Shown here one piece after another: positions 25,090 through 33,118 of a DNA stretch of 64,000 nt. The stretch lies in assembly GCA_024234735.1 (NCBI GenBank), contig JACKNV010000005.1:62001-126000 (forward strand), in the 5' to 3' direction. The DNA is from Pseudomonadales bacterium (GTDB taxonomy: Bacteria; Pseudomonadota; Gammaproteobacteria; Pseudomonadales; Halieaceae). A program made the translations under genes and the position numbers. Every line of letters starts with the position of its first letter. The stretch's first letter is position 1. Below the pieces are notes generated by a model. That model did not search any database. It was not told the origin of the DNA and saw only the letters and a program-made list of their open reading frames with translations.

Positions 25090-25677
25090 ATGTTGGAAAA
25101 GGAACTCGCACACGCAACGGCCATGGCCGAGAAAGCCAACAAGAAGGTAGAGCAGCTACGCAAAAAGCTGGTCGCCGAGTCTGAAAAGTCACATGCCAGG
25201 GTCAAGCGGGAGCTGAGCGCGGCGCGCAAGAAGCACAGCGTGGCGAACGACCGCCTGAAAAAAGCGCGGGGAACTCTGCGCCAGAAGGCATCGCCAGGCA
25301 ATCAGCAGAAAGTCGAATCACTCAAGGCCCAGGTGCAGGAACTCGGCGAGGCGCTTGCCAAGATCAGCAAAGCCGCCTATGAGGCAGCGGATCGCTATCT
25401 CAGCGTCAAGACCGATGCGCTGCTGGAGGCACGCAAGGCCAGTGCCGCCGACAAAGCCGCGAAGCTGGTAGAGCAGGCGGCGGCCAGGGCTGATAAGAAA
25501 AAAGCTGCCCGGAAGAAAGCGGCAAGCAGGAAAAAGGCTCCCGCAAAGAAGAAGGCGGCAGCCAGCAAAAAAGCACCGGTCAAGAAAAAAGCGCCAGCCA
25601 AGAAAAAGGCAGTGGCGAAGAAAAAAGCTGCCGCAAGGAAAAAGGCGCCGGCGCGCACCACAACCGCGCGCAGCTAA
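25090..25677 (+). CDS. Histone H1/AlgP-like basic protein
   Basis: 195 residues in two parts. Residues 1-130 are a charged coiled coil (EKELAHATAMAEKANKKVEQ; VESLKAQVQELGEALAKI). Residues about 135-190 are an almost pure Lys-Ala-Pro tail built from KKAPAKKKA-like units, as in eukaryotic H1 tails and Pseudomonas AlgP (AlgR3). Such proteins bind DNA non-specifically and can act as nucleoid or regulatory proteins; no specific role is deducible. ATG 25090 follows GGGGTGG at good spacing; an upstream GTG at 25078 overlaps that site. It converges with the S8 protease gene, 12 bp apart. Confidence 0.75.
   Translation: MLEKELAHATAMAEKANKKVEQLRKKLVAESEKSHARVKRELSAARKKHSVANDRLKKARGTLRQKASPGNQQKVESLKAQVQELGEALAKISKAAYEAADRYLSVKTDALLEARKASAADKAAKLVEQAAARADKKKAARKKAASRKKAPAKKKAAASKKAPVKKKAPAKKKAVAKKKAAARKKAPARTTTARS
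25489..25665 (+). repeat. Degenerate tandem repeat coding Lys-Ala-Pro tail
   Basis: Imperfect short repeats of AAG/AAA, GCN and CCG codons within the H1-like gene (units like KKAPAKKKA and KKAAARKK). The purine-rich strand is biased and such arrays often vary in copy number between strains through slippage. Confidence 0.7.
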
Positions 25678-25689
25678 GCCTGTTTCCGC

Positions 25690-28350
25690 TCAGTCTCCCG
25701 CCTGCCGTGGCAGTGCCTCGGCGGGCGCCCCTCCCGCTTCCAGTGCGGAGACCGACAGGCTGGGTATGGCGATGACAAAATCCACGGGGAAGTCCAGGCC
25801 GCTGCGATCCCCGTCCAACTCGATCTCCAGGGGCTGATCCAGGGTCAGCCAGGCACCGCAGGCTTCCCCGGCGTCGCAGATATACAGGTCGTTGTCGGCA
25901 TCGGAGCCCGCAACCAGCTCGTAGCGCCCCGCCGGCAAGTCGTCGAAAGCGAAACCATACTGGCCGTCTTGCGAGGTGGCCGCAAACTGCCGCACCGGCT
26001 CGCCGGTTTCCTGGTCCACCAGCAGGATATAGATAATGCCCGCGTCGGCACTGGCGCCGTCCCCGGCCACCGACATGAGCACTCTTACGCTCAGGTCGTT
26101 GACCGATGAGCTCACCGAGATGTCGGCGGCGTATGCGCCGGCGGCGAGGCCCTCGCGTTCGACGCTGATCCGGTACAGGCCCAGGCCGTCCGCATCCGCG
26201 TTGACCGGCGTGATGGCCAGCCAGGGCTCGCTGCCGGCAATATCCAGCACCTGCAACTCGCCCTGGCCGCTGTTGCGCAGCTCCAGTTCCAGGGCTGTAC
26301 TGCCGGTGGCGAAGTTGAGGGTGGTTGCCGACACCGTCAGCAGTGGTTCGTCGGTTGCCGGGCTGCCGCCGGCGTCCAGTGCGGCATGCACTGCCCGCCT
26401 GGCGTTTATCAGTCCGTAGCCGTAATCGTCGTCGCGTCCCGTGGGGCCGAGGTCATCGCTGAGCTCGCCGCGCGCCAGCATGGCGTCGATATCCTGCGGT
26501 GACAATTGCGGGTTGACCGATTTCATCAGCGCCAGCACCCCGGCGACGTGGGGAGCCGCCATGGAAGTGCCGCTGAGGAAGGTGTAGCCAAAGGCGCCGT
26601 TTTCCAGCCCGTCGGTACTGAGCACGCCATCGGGGTAACCGTCGCCGTTGAGGTCCACGCTGCTGTTGCCGCCGGGCGCGGCGAGATCGATGTGGCTGCC
26701 GGTATTGGAATAGCTGGCGCGGCTGCGCTGGGCGTCCACCGCCGCCACGGCGATGACGCCGTCGTAGGCCGCGGGATAGGTGGCCAGCGAGCTGCCCTCG
26801 TTGCCTGCCGCGGCCACCACCAGAATGCCGGCTTCCCGTACACGTTGCAGCAGATCCTGGCTGGCCTGGCTGAAGGGTGCCCCACCGAGGCTCAGGTTGA
26901 TGATATCCGCCGCTTGCGCGGGCACTGTGCCGGAGTCGTTGGCCAGGCCTGCGGCGTAGCGGATGGCCTGGTCGACATCGTAACTGGTGCCGCCGTCGAT
27001 ACCCAGGGCCCGCAGCGGCATGATGCGGGCGCCATAGGCCACGCCAGCCACCCCAATGCCGTTGTTCCCGGCCGCGGCGACGGTGCCGCCGACATGGGTG
27101 CCGTGAAAGCTGGCTGAGCCAAGTTCCTGGGCGCCGCCGGGCTCTTCCGGGTCGGAGTCGATGCCGTCGCCGTCGGCGGCGCTGCTGGGGTCGCGGACGA
27201 AGTCATAACCCGCAACCCACTGCCCGAGCAGGTCCGGGTGGCGAGACAGAATGCCGGTGTCGACCACGGCGACGATAATGGAGGGCGCCCCGCTGGTGGT
27301 GTCCCAGGCGGCGGGGAGATCGATCAGCGGGTAGTGCCACTGAAAGGGGTAGGCCTCGTCATCCGGTGTTGCCAGCGCCCTAACCCGGTAGTTGGGCTCG
27401 GCATACTCCACCTGGGGGTCGCGGCGCAGGGCCTTTACTGCCAGCAGCGTCTCCCAGCGCGCCTGCAACTGCCGGTCGGCGATCTGCTCGCCCTTGTCGG
27501 CCGCTGCGCCGCCTCGGGCGAGGCCGCGTAGCTGTGCCACCGCCCCCCGCTGCAGCCCCATCAGACGGGAGCGGCCCGGGCCGCCGCCACGCTGGGTCAA
27601 TCCCAGGCGCCTGGACGTCCCGGCGCCTTCGGGTGTGGCCTGGTTGTCGCTGTCTTCCCGGTACTTCACTATGGTCTGCCAGGGCACGATCTCGGCGTGC
27701 CGGCTGCCGGACTGCGCCTGCACCATGTTCTGGTTGCCGATGGCCAGGATATAGTTGGTGGCGCCGTCGTAGGCAAAGACATTGACGAGATAGGTGCCGT
27801 CGGCCGGTACGTCCAGGCTCTCCACCTGGCCGGACTCTATGGAGAAATCCAGGATGTTGCCGTCAGTGTCATACAGGTAGAGGTCGGCGTCCGCCTGCTG
27901 GAAATCGGCGACCAGCATGGTGATGCGCTGGCCCGCCAGCAGCTCTATCCGAAAGTAGTCGTCGCGGTCGCCGCTGGTATAGGAGCGCCCGGGGGCGCCG
28001 GTCTCCGGCTGGTTGACGTAACCGCCCAGGGTGATGGGATTGGCGATGCTCTGGGCCAGGGCAAGGGTGTCGTTGCTGCGGCCGCTATTGGCCGGGTCGT
28101 TGTTGTCCCAGTCGACCGCCTGGCTGGGAGAGGCGCTGATGGTGCCGCTGATACTGAATGTCTGTGGCGCCGGAGTCGGCTCCGGCTGAGGCGCTGGCTC
28201 CGGGATCTCGCTGCCGCCACCGCCGCCTCCACCGCCGCCACCACCGCAGGCCGTGGCCAGCAGGGCGATGGCTGCGGCGGCCATAAGTGTGCGGGTGGTG
28301 CCGGTAATGTCCAAACCTGGCTTCCTGGTGAGCGCTGAGGGTGTGACCAT
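25690..28350 (-). CDS. S8 (subtilisin-like) serine protease lipoprotein
   Basis: 886 residues. Signal with lipobox LLATAC (Cys about 35) followed by an 11-Gly run and a Pro/Glu linker. A pre-peptidase C-terminal (PPC)-like domain follows (DDYFRIELLAGQRITMLVAD; ADADLYLYDTDGNI), then the catalytic domain with Asp in VAVVDTGIL (about 363), His in FHGTHVGGTVAAAGN (about 418) and Ser in LSGTSMAAPHVAG (about 594). The C-terminal ~240 residues contain a BACON-like beta domain (LTVSATTLNFATGSTALELE) and a carboxypeptidase-regulatory-like part (FAFDDLPAGRYELVAGSDAD). It is a secreted, envelope-anchored protease with all catalytic residues intact. Monocistronic. Confidence 0.92.
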   Translation of the reverse strand: MVTPSALTRKPGLDITGTTRTLMAAAAIALLATACGGGGGGGGGGGSEIPEPAPQPEPTPAPQTFSISGTISASPSQAVDWDNNDPANSGRSNDTLALAQSIANPITLGGYVNQPETGAPGRSYTSGDRDDYFRIELLAGQRITMLVADFQQADADLYLYDTDGNILDFSIESGQVESLDVPADGTYLVNVFAYDGATNYILAIGNQNMVQAQSGSRHAEIVPWQTIVKYREDSDNQATPEGAGTSRRLGLTQRGGGPGRSRLMGLQRGAVAQLRGLARGGAAADKGEQIADRQLQARWETLLAVKALRRDPQVEYAEPNYRVRALATPDDEAYPFQWHYPLIDLPAAWDTTSGAPSIIVAVVDTGILSRHPDLLGQWVAGYDFVRDPSSAADGDGIDSDPEEPGGAQELGSASFHGTHVGGTVAAAGNNGIGVAGVAYGARIMPLRALGIDGGTSYDVDQAIRYAAGLANDSGTVPAQAADIINLSLGGAPFSQASQDLLQRVREAGILVVAAAGNEGSSLATYPAAYDGVIAVAAVDAQRSRASYSNTGSHIDLAAPGGNSSVDLNGDGYPDGVLSTDGLENGAFGYTFLSGTSMAAPHVAGVLALMKSVNPQLSPQDIDAMLARGELSDDLGPTGRDDDYGYGLINARRAVHAALDAGGSPATDEPLLTVSATTLNFATGSTALELELRNSGQGELQVLDIAGSEPWLAITPVNADADGLGLYRISVEREGLAAGAYAADISVSSSVNDLSVRVLMSVAGDGASADAGIIYILLVDQETGEPVRQFAATSQDGQYGFAFDDLPAGRYELVAGSDADNDLYICDAGEACGAWLTLDQPLEIELDGDRSGLDFPVDFVIAIPSLSVSALEAGGAPAEALPRQAGD

Positions 28351-28376
28351 AACAGAATTCGGCTGTCCGGGGGCGC

Positions 28377-29369
28377 TTACATCCGCAGGATGATCTTGCC
28401 CATGTGCTGGCCGCTGGCCATGTAGTCCTGGGCCTGCTCCGCCTCGGCCAGATCGAAGACCCGATCGATTACCGGCCTGACGCGGCCGTCTTCAAGCAGG
28501 GGAAATACCCGCTCCATGATTTCCTCGACCATCACCGCTTTCTGGGCGAAGGTCTGGGCGCGCAGGGTCGAGCCCGAGAGAGTCAGCCTTTTCATCAGCA
28601 GTGGGCCGAAATTGACCTCTGCCCTGGCGCCGCGAATAAGCGCGATGTAGACGATGCGTCCCTCCGGCGCCGCGACGTTGATATTCTTCTGGATGAAGTC
28701 GCCCCCGGCGATATCGAGAATCACGTCGATACGGTTTTTCAGCCCGAGCTCCGTGAGCACCTGCTCGAAGTCCTCGGTGCGGTAGTTGATGGCCCGCGCC
28801 GCGCCCATGCTTTCCAGGTCGCGGCATTTCTCCTCGCTGCCGGCGGTGGTGTAAACCGTGGCGCCCAGGGCGGCACAGATGGCGATGCCCAGGGTGCCGA
28901 TGCCACTGGCACCGCCGTGGATCAGCACCCGCTCGCCGGCCTGCAGCCGGCAGCGCTGGAACAGGTTGTGCCAGATGGTCAGCAGGGCCTCGGGCAGGGC
29001 GGCGGCCTGTTCCATGCTGTATCCGGCGGGGACCGGCAGGCACTGGCCGGCCGGCGCCACCGTGTAGTCGGCATAGCCGCCGCCGTGGGTCAGGGCGCAC
29101 ACCGGGTCGCCGGGTTGCCAGCCGCTGACCCCGGCACCCACGGCCAGCACCTCGCCGGCCACCTCCAGGCCCATGATGGGGGAGGCATCTTCCGGAGGCG
29201 GGTACAGGCCCTTGCGCTGCAGCAGGTCGGCCCGGTTCAGCCCCGCCGCGCTGACTTCGATCAGCAGTTCTCCCGGCGCGGCTTCGGGGACGGGGCCGCG
29301 GGCGATACTGATGCTGTGGTCGTCGGGGTCCACCGCCACGTAGCGGCGCTCTGCGGGTATCTCTTTCAT
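28377..29369 (-). CDS. NAD(P)H-quinone oxidoreductase (zeta-crystallin/PIG3-like)
   Basis: 330-residue medium-chain dehydrogenase without structural zinc ligands. Seen: GLNRADLLQRKGLYPPPEDA, which is the typical PIG3 start, the nucleotide motif IHGGASGIGTLGIAICAALG, and DVILDIAGGDFIQKNI. Family members reduce quinones or enones with NADPH. It is upstream of the S8 protease and downstream of the TetR gene by 34 bp on the same strand, so it may share the TetR transcript and be part of the same response (inference). ATG 29369. Confidence 0.88.
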   Translation of the reverse strand: MKEIPAERRYVAVDPDDHSISIARGPVPEAAPGELLIEVSAAGLNRADLLQRKGLYPPPEDASPIMGLEVAGEVLAVGAGVSGWQPGDPVCALTHGGGYADYTVAPAGQCLPVPAGYSMEQAAALPEALLTIWHNLFQRCRLQAGERVLIHGGASGIGTLGIAICAALGATVYTTAGSEEKCRDLESMGAARAINYRTEDFEQVLTELGLKNRIDVILDIAGGDFIQKNINVAAPEGRIVYIALIRGARAEVNFGPLLMKRLTLSGSTLRAQTFAQKAVMVEEIMERVFPLLEDGRVRPVIDRVFDLAEAEQAQDYMASGQHMGKIILRM

Positions 29370-29403
29370 GGTGCCTCCTGCTGTTCGTGCCCCGCTGCCG
29401 GGG

Positions 29404-30057
29404 TCAGTCCGGGTCCTTGCATATCAGTTCCTGGAACATACCCCGGGCTTCTTCCAGGCTGCTGAAAAAGGGGTAGTCGCTGTTCATCGCCCAGCTGGTG
29501 GTGAGCATATTGAGGGTGCCGACCACCATGGCCGCCAGTATCTCAGGAGAGAACTCGTCGCGCACGTCCCCCAGTTCCACGCCGGCGCTGATCAGGTGGG
29601 TGAAGCTCGCCAGGGCGGAGTTGCCGATTTCGCGCTGTCGTTCGGCATCTTCCGCGAAGATCGACGGCGCCACCAGGATCAGTTGCCGGTCGATCTCCCC
29701 GAAGCCGGCGAAGTTGGAGGCGATGTAATCCACCATGGCACCCAGTCTGGTGCGGGTGCTGTGGTGCTCGGCCATCAGCAGGCGCAGCATCGGCTCCGAC
29801 TGGTTGTACAGGCGGGAGATGCCCAGCCCCCCCAGCAGGGCCTGCTTGTTGGCGAAGTGGCCGTAAAACGTGCGCCGGGCCACGTCCGCCTCGACGCAGA
29901 TCTGCTCGATGCTGGTGTTCTCCACCCCCTGCTGCTGGAACAGGCGATAGGCGGCCTCCTCGATACGCGAACGGATTTCGAGTTTGCGCTTTTCCCGCCG
30001 CCCCAGCGATGCCGTGGAGTTGTCGATGATTTTGCCTGTGGATGGTTGCATTGCCAC
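29404..30057 (-). CDS. TetR/AcrR family transcriptional regulator
   Basis: 217 residues. Residues about 25-75 carry the TetR helix-turn-helix: IRSRIEEAAYRLFQQQGVEN, then TSIEQICVEADVARRTFYGHF. The C-terminus is the usual ligand-binding helical domain. It is divergent from the Rieske oxygenase operon, and a perfect palindrome at 30112-30127 in the gap is a likely operator. GTG 30057 or ATG 30051 are both acceptable starts; they differ by two residues. The ligand is probably a substrate or product of the oxygenase pathway (inference). Confidence 0.9.
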   Translation of the reverse strand: MAMQPSTGKIIDNSTASLGRREKRKLEIRSRIEEAAYRLFQQQGVENTSIEQICVEADVARRTFYGHFANKQALLGGLGISRLYNQSEPMLRLLMAEHHSTRTRLGAMVDYIASNFAGFGEIDRQLILVAPSIFAEDAERQREIGNSALASFTHLISAGVELGDVRDEFSPEILAAMVVGTLNMLTTSWAMNSDYPFFSSLEEARGMFQELICKDPD

Positions 30058-30111
30058 ATCCCTTAAACTAAATTGGTATACATATGCGCAAGATTGCTCG
30101 CTTGTGAGCCT

Positions 30112-30127
30112 TTTACTTTACAGTAAA
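30112..30127. promoter_or_regulatory. TetR operator candidate
   Basis: TTTACTTTACAGTAAA: a perfect 6-bp inverted repeat (TTTACT/AGTAAA) with a 4-bp spacer, in the 151-bp gap between the TetR gene and the Rieske operon. Size and position suit a TetR-family site. Binding is inferred. Confidence 0.5.
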
Positions 30128-30208
30128 TGGCGATGAAATGTGGGCCGGTCTTGCTGTATCCGGTCGGGAGCAGGTAACTGCCGGCGAATATTACCAGTGG
30201 AGCAGATC

Positions 30209-31180
30209 ATGACCATCGTCGAAGCGTGTGAATCCAAAACCAATGAAACCCCCCAGTTCCCCATGGGCTGGTACTCTGTATCCCGCAGCCATGAGCTGCA
30301 AGTGGGCGAGGTCAAGCAGGTGCAGGCCTTCGACCGCGAGCTGGTGCTGTACCGCACCCGCAACGGCGTGGCGGTCCTGCAGGACGCCTTCTGTCCCCAC
30401 CTGGGCGCCCACCTGGGGGCAGGGGGCAGGGTGGTGGGGGAGTCTATCCGCTGCCCCTTCCACGGCTGGCGTTTCGGCGCCGCGGGCCAGTGCGAGGAAA
30501 TACCCTACTGCGACGAGATTCCGGAGCGGGCCCGTATCCGCACCTGGCACACCGAAGAGGCAAATGGCGAGGTCTATGTCTGGTTCCACCCGGAAAATAC
30601 CTCGCCCCAGTGGCAGCTGCCCCAACTGGCGGAACTGGGCGACCCCAACTGGACCGCTCCGCGCTACGCGGAGTTCATGGTACCGGCCCACGTCCAGGAT
30701 ATAGCCGAGAACTCCTGCGACCCGGTGCATTTCCAGTACGTGCATCGCCAGCCGGATGTGCCCCCCTCGGAAGTGACCGTGGAGGAGGACGGGCGCATCC
30801 TGCATCTGCGCTCCGACGCCAGCAGCGCCGCCTTTCCCGGCCAGTTGCACGCCACGGTATTCAATCCCGGCTTCGCCCTGGTGCGCACCAGCTATGGACC
30901 GGGCGCGGAAATGGTAGTGTACAACAGCGCCCAGCCGATCAGTCGCCACGAGACGCGGATGCGCTGGACCCTCACGGTGCGCCGCGAAATCGAGGACCTG
31001 GCGGGCGACGATGTGATGCAGGGCATCATCAACGGCCTGGGGGACGACTACCCCATCTGGTCCAACAAGGTTCACAAGCGGCGCCCTGTGTTCTGTAAGG
31101 AAGACAAGACCCTGGTGTTGTTCCGCAAGTGGGTCCGCCAGTTTTACCTGACCGAGAAAGACCAGCGGGAGATTGCCTGA
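30209..31180 (+). CDS. Rieske non-heme iron oxygenase (KshA/Daf-36-like)
   Basis: 323 residues. The Rieske [2Fe-2S] ligands are CPHLGAH (about residues 59-65) and CPFHGW (about 79-84). The mononuclear iron site is NSCDPVHFQYVH (about 170-181), with the Asp and two His of the 2-His-1-carboxylate triad. The overall layout resembles single-component oxygenases such as 3-ketosteroid 9-alpha-hydroxylase A or cholesterol 7-desaturase rather than ring-hydroxylating dioxygenases. It needs a reductase, not encoded nearby. ATG 30209 follows GGAG; an upstream GTG at 30140 lies in the promoter region. The SDR gene begins directly after its stop. Confidence 0.88.
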   Translation: MTIVEACESKTNETPQFPMGWYSVSRSHELQVGEVKQVQAFDRELVLYRTRNGVAVLQDAFCPHLGAHLGAGGRVVGESIRCPFHGWRFGAAGQCEEIPYCDEIPERARIRTWHTEEANGEVYVWFHPENTSPQWQLPQLAELGDPNWTAPRYAEFMVPAHVQDIAENSCDPVHFQYVHRQPDVPPSEVTVEEDGRILHLRSDASSAAFPGQLHATVFNPGFALVRTSYGPGAEMVVYNSAQPISRHETRMRWTLTVRREIEDLAGDDVMQGIINGLGDDYPIWSNKVHKRRPVFCKEDKTLVLFRKWVRQFYLTEKDQREIA

Positions 31181-32062
31181 GTGCAGGATTTCAAGGATAA
31201 GGTAGCTGTCATAACCGGCGGTTCCAGCGGGGTCGGTCGCTCGCTGGCCTTCGCCCTGGGCGCCGAGGGCGCGAACATCGTGGTCGGGGACGTGGACCAG
31301 GCCGCCATGGCGCAACTGCGCAGCGACCTGGCCGCGCAGCAGATCGAGGCCCTGGTGGAGCACTGCGATGTCACCTCGGCGGACAGTCTCACCGCCCTGG
31401 CGGATGCAGCGGAGGAAGCCTTCGGCGGGATCGACCTGGTGTTCGCCAACGCTGGCATCAGCGCCGGCGAGTCCGGGGCCATGTGGGAGTACTCGCCCAA
31501 GGACTGGCAGTGGTGCTTCAATGTCAACCTGTGGGGCGTCATCAACACCATCAGCGTCTTCATGCCCCGGCTGGTGGCCGCCAATCGCGAGGCCCACTTC
31601 GTCGTTACCGGCTCGGGCAACGGCGCCCTGCTGGTGTATCCCGACCAGCCCATCTATACGGCAAGCAAGGCGGCGGTGCACGCCATCACCGAGAACCTGC
31701 ACTACCAGGTCGTTGCGGCCCAGAGCCCGGTGAAGGTGAGCGCGCTGTTTCCGGGGCCCCATGTGGTGGACACGGGCCTGTTCAACTCCGGCCGGGTGCG
31801 CCCGCAGGAGCTGAAAAAGGCGGTCGAGGGCAATGCCTCGGGCATCAGCTCGGTAGCCGACATGAAGAAAATGGCCGCCGAGTGGGGCATCGAGCTGCAG
31901 ACCACCCACCCCGACGAGGTGGCGCAGATGGCGCTGGCGGGCCTGCGCCGGGACGCCTTCTGGCTGCTGGAGACCACCGCCGAAACAGAGCAGAAGATAC
32001 GCGACCGGGCGCAGATGATCCTGGATCGCACTACCCCCGTGGCCAACATGGTGGGCGCCTAG
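31181..32062 (+). CDS. Short-chain dehydrogenase/reductase
   Basis: 293-residue classical SDR. Seen: VAVITGGSSGVGRSLAFALG (TGxxxGxG), NAG in VFANAGISAG, the catalytic Ser in VTGSGNGALLVY, and YTASKAAVHAI (YxxxK). The acidic residue after strand 2 (VVGDVDQ) favours NAD(H). GTG 31181 is immediately adjacent to the Rieske stop, so the two are coupled. It probably oxidises an alcohol made by the oxygenase; substrate unknown. Confidence 0.9.
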   Translation: MQDFKDKVAVITGGSSGVGRSLAFALGAEGANIVVGDVDQAAMAQLRSDLAAQQIEALVEHCDVTSADSLTALADAAEEAFGGIDLVFANAGISAGESGAMWEYSPKDWQWCFNVNLWGVINTISVFMPRLVAANREAHFVVTGSGNGALLVYPDQPIYTASKAAVHAITENLHYQVVAAQSPVKVSALFPGPHVVDTGLFNSGRVRPQELKKAVEGNASGISSVADMKKMAAEWGIELQTTHPDEVAQMALAGLRRDAFWLLETTAETEQKIRDRAQMILDRTTPVANMVGA

Positions 32063-32104
32063 GCCAACGCCCGAACACCCTCTAACACTAAGGACTAAAA
32101 CAAT

Positions 32105-32881
32105 ATGAGTGATCAATCAGGTGCACCACAGGGCAACCCCGGCGATATCGTCAACTGGCCGATGCTCAAGATTGTCTACCGGACCGACCCGGACAAGATT
32201 GCCGCGCTGCTGCCCCCGGGTATCGAGCCGGGCGCCAACCCCCACGTCACCCTCACGATTTACAACTTTCCCGTTCCCGACGAGCCCGAGTACGGCATCG
32301 TTACCACGGTGGATGCGAACTACAATGGCATCGCCGGGGAGTACACCCTGGGCTACGGCATCGACCAGGAGTCAGCGATCTTCATCAGCCAGCAGACCAA
32401 CGGCCAGCCCAAGTACCCCTGCCACACGGAGTACTACCGGCTGGGGCCCCAGGTATCGGCGCGCTGCGTGCATCAGGGCTATACCTTCGTGGAGTTCAAG
32501 GGCGTGTCCACCGGCCCCGCGGACCCGCTACCGGAATTCGATCACAACGAGTTCTGGATCAAGGTATCCCAGGCCGCCTGCGTGGGGGGGCCGGCTACCG
32601 GCTACGACTTCCCGCCCCACGTGGTGCACGTGCGCAGCCGCTACGGCACGGCCTGGCGCGAGGAGGTACAGGGCGAGCTGGTGCTGCGGGACAGCCCCTG
32701 GGACCCGCTGACGACCCTGCTGCCCATGCGCGAGCAGGTATCGGCACACCTTTGGTGGCCCATTTTCCTGGACCGGGAAGTGAAGCTCGCCGGCAAACTG
32801 GACCCCGATGCCTTCCTGCCCTTCGTCGATACTATTTCCGGCTCTCGCTGGCCGGGCAGCAACGGTGGCCCGAAGCGGTAG
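32105..32881 (+). CDS. Acetoacetate decarboxylase family protein
   Basis: 258 residues. Seen: LLPPGIEPGANPHVTLTIYN, then YTLGYGIDQESAIFISQQTN, and GQPKYPCHTEYYRLG, where the Lys in QPK corresponds to the Schiff-base Lys of acetoacetate decarboxylase (G-x-P-K). The fold family includes true decarboxylases and enzymes of other chemistry (aldolase/dehydratase-like), so the reaction is open. It follows the SDR by 42 bp in the same direction and probably belongs to the Rieske operon. ATG 32105. Confidence 0.82.
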   Translation: MSDQSGAPQGNPGDIVNWPMLKIVYRTDPDKIAALLPPGIEPGANPHVTLTIYNFPVPDEPEYGIVTTVDANYNGIAGEYTLGYGIDQESAIFISQQTNGQPKYPCHTEYYRLGPQVSARCVHQGYTFVEFKGVSTGPADPLPEFDHNEFWIKVSQAACVGGPATGYDFPPHVVHVRSRYGTAWREEVQGELVLRDSPWDPLTTLLPMREQVSAHLWWPIFLDREVKLAGKLDPDAFLPFVDTISGSRWPGSNGGPKR

Positions 32882-33118
32882 TCTCCATCTGCCCCAGGGG
32901 GCTACACTCTAGCCCGGCTGTGGCCAGCGGCCCTGTCCCGGATGGCCTTTTCGCTGTAAATGCGCACCCTCTTCCCGATACGCGCATTCGAAGAGGCTGT
33001 CCCGCCCGGATTTTCGATCCCCGCTTTGGCTGACGGCTATGTTCCGATTGGCGGTCCTGCCCCAAGCTGTGGTTAACTCCCCGCTCCGGGGCGTCCGCCC
33101 GTGATACTGGAGTAACCC
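32882..33118. other. Intergenic gap before iron alcohol dehydrogenase
   Basis: 237 bp without an ORF of interest. The last bases contain GGAG before ATG 33119. I see no clear terminator or palindrome; the gap suggests that the alcohol dehydrogenase has its own promoter rather than continuing the Rieske operon. Confidence 0.4.

Noticed and set aside
25489..25665. Repeat array considered as CRISPR or VNTR
   Set aside because: Repeats are short, degenerate and in frame with a Lys-Ala-Pro protein tail; no spacers of constant length.
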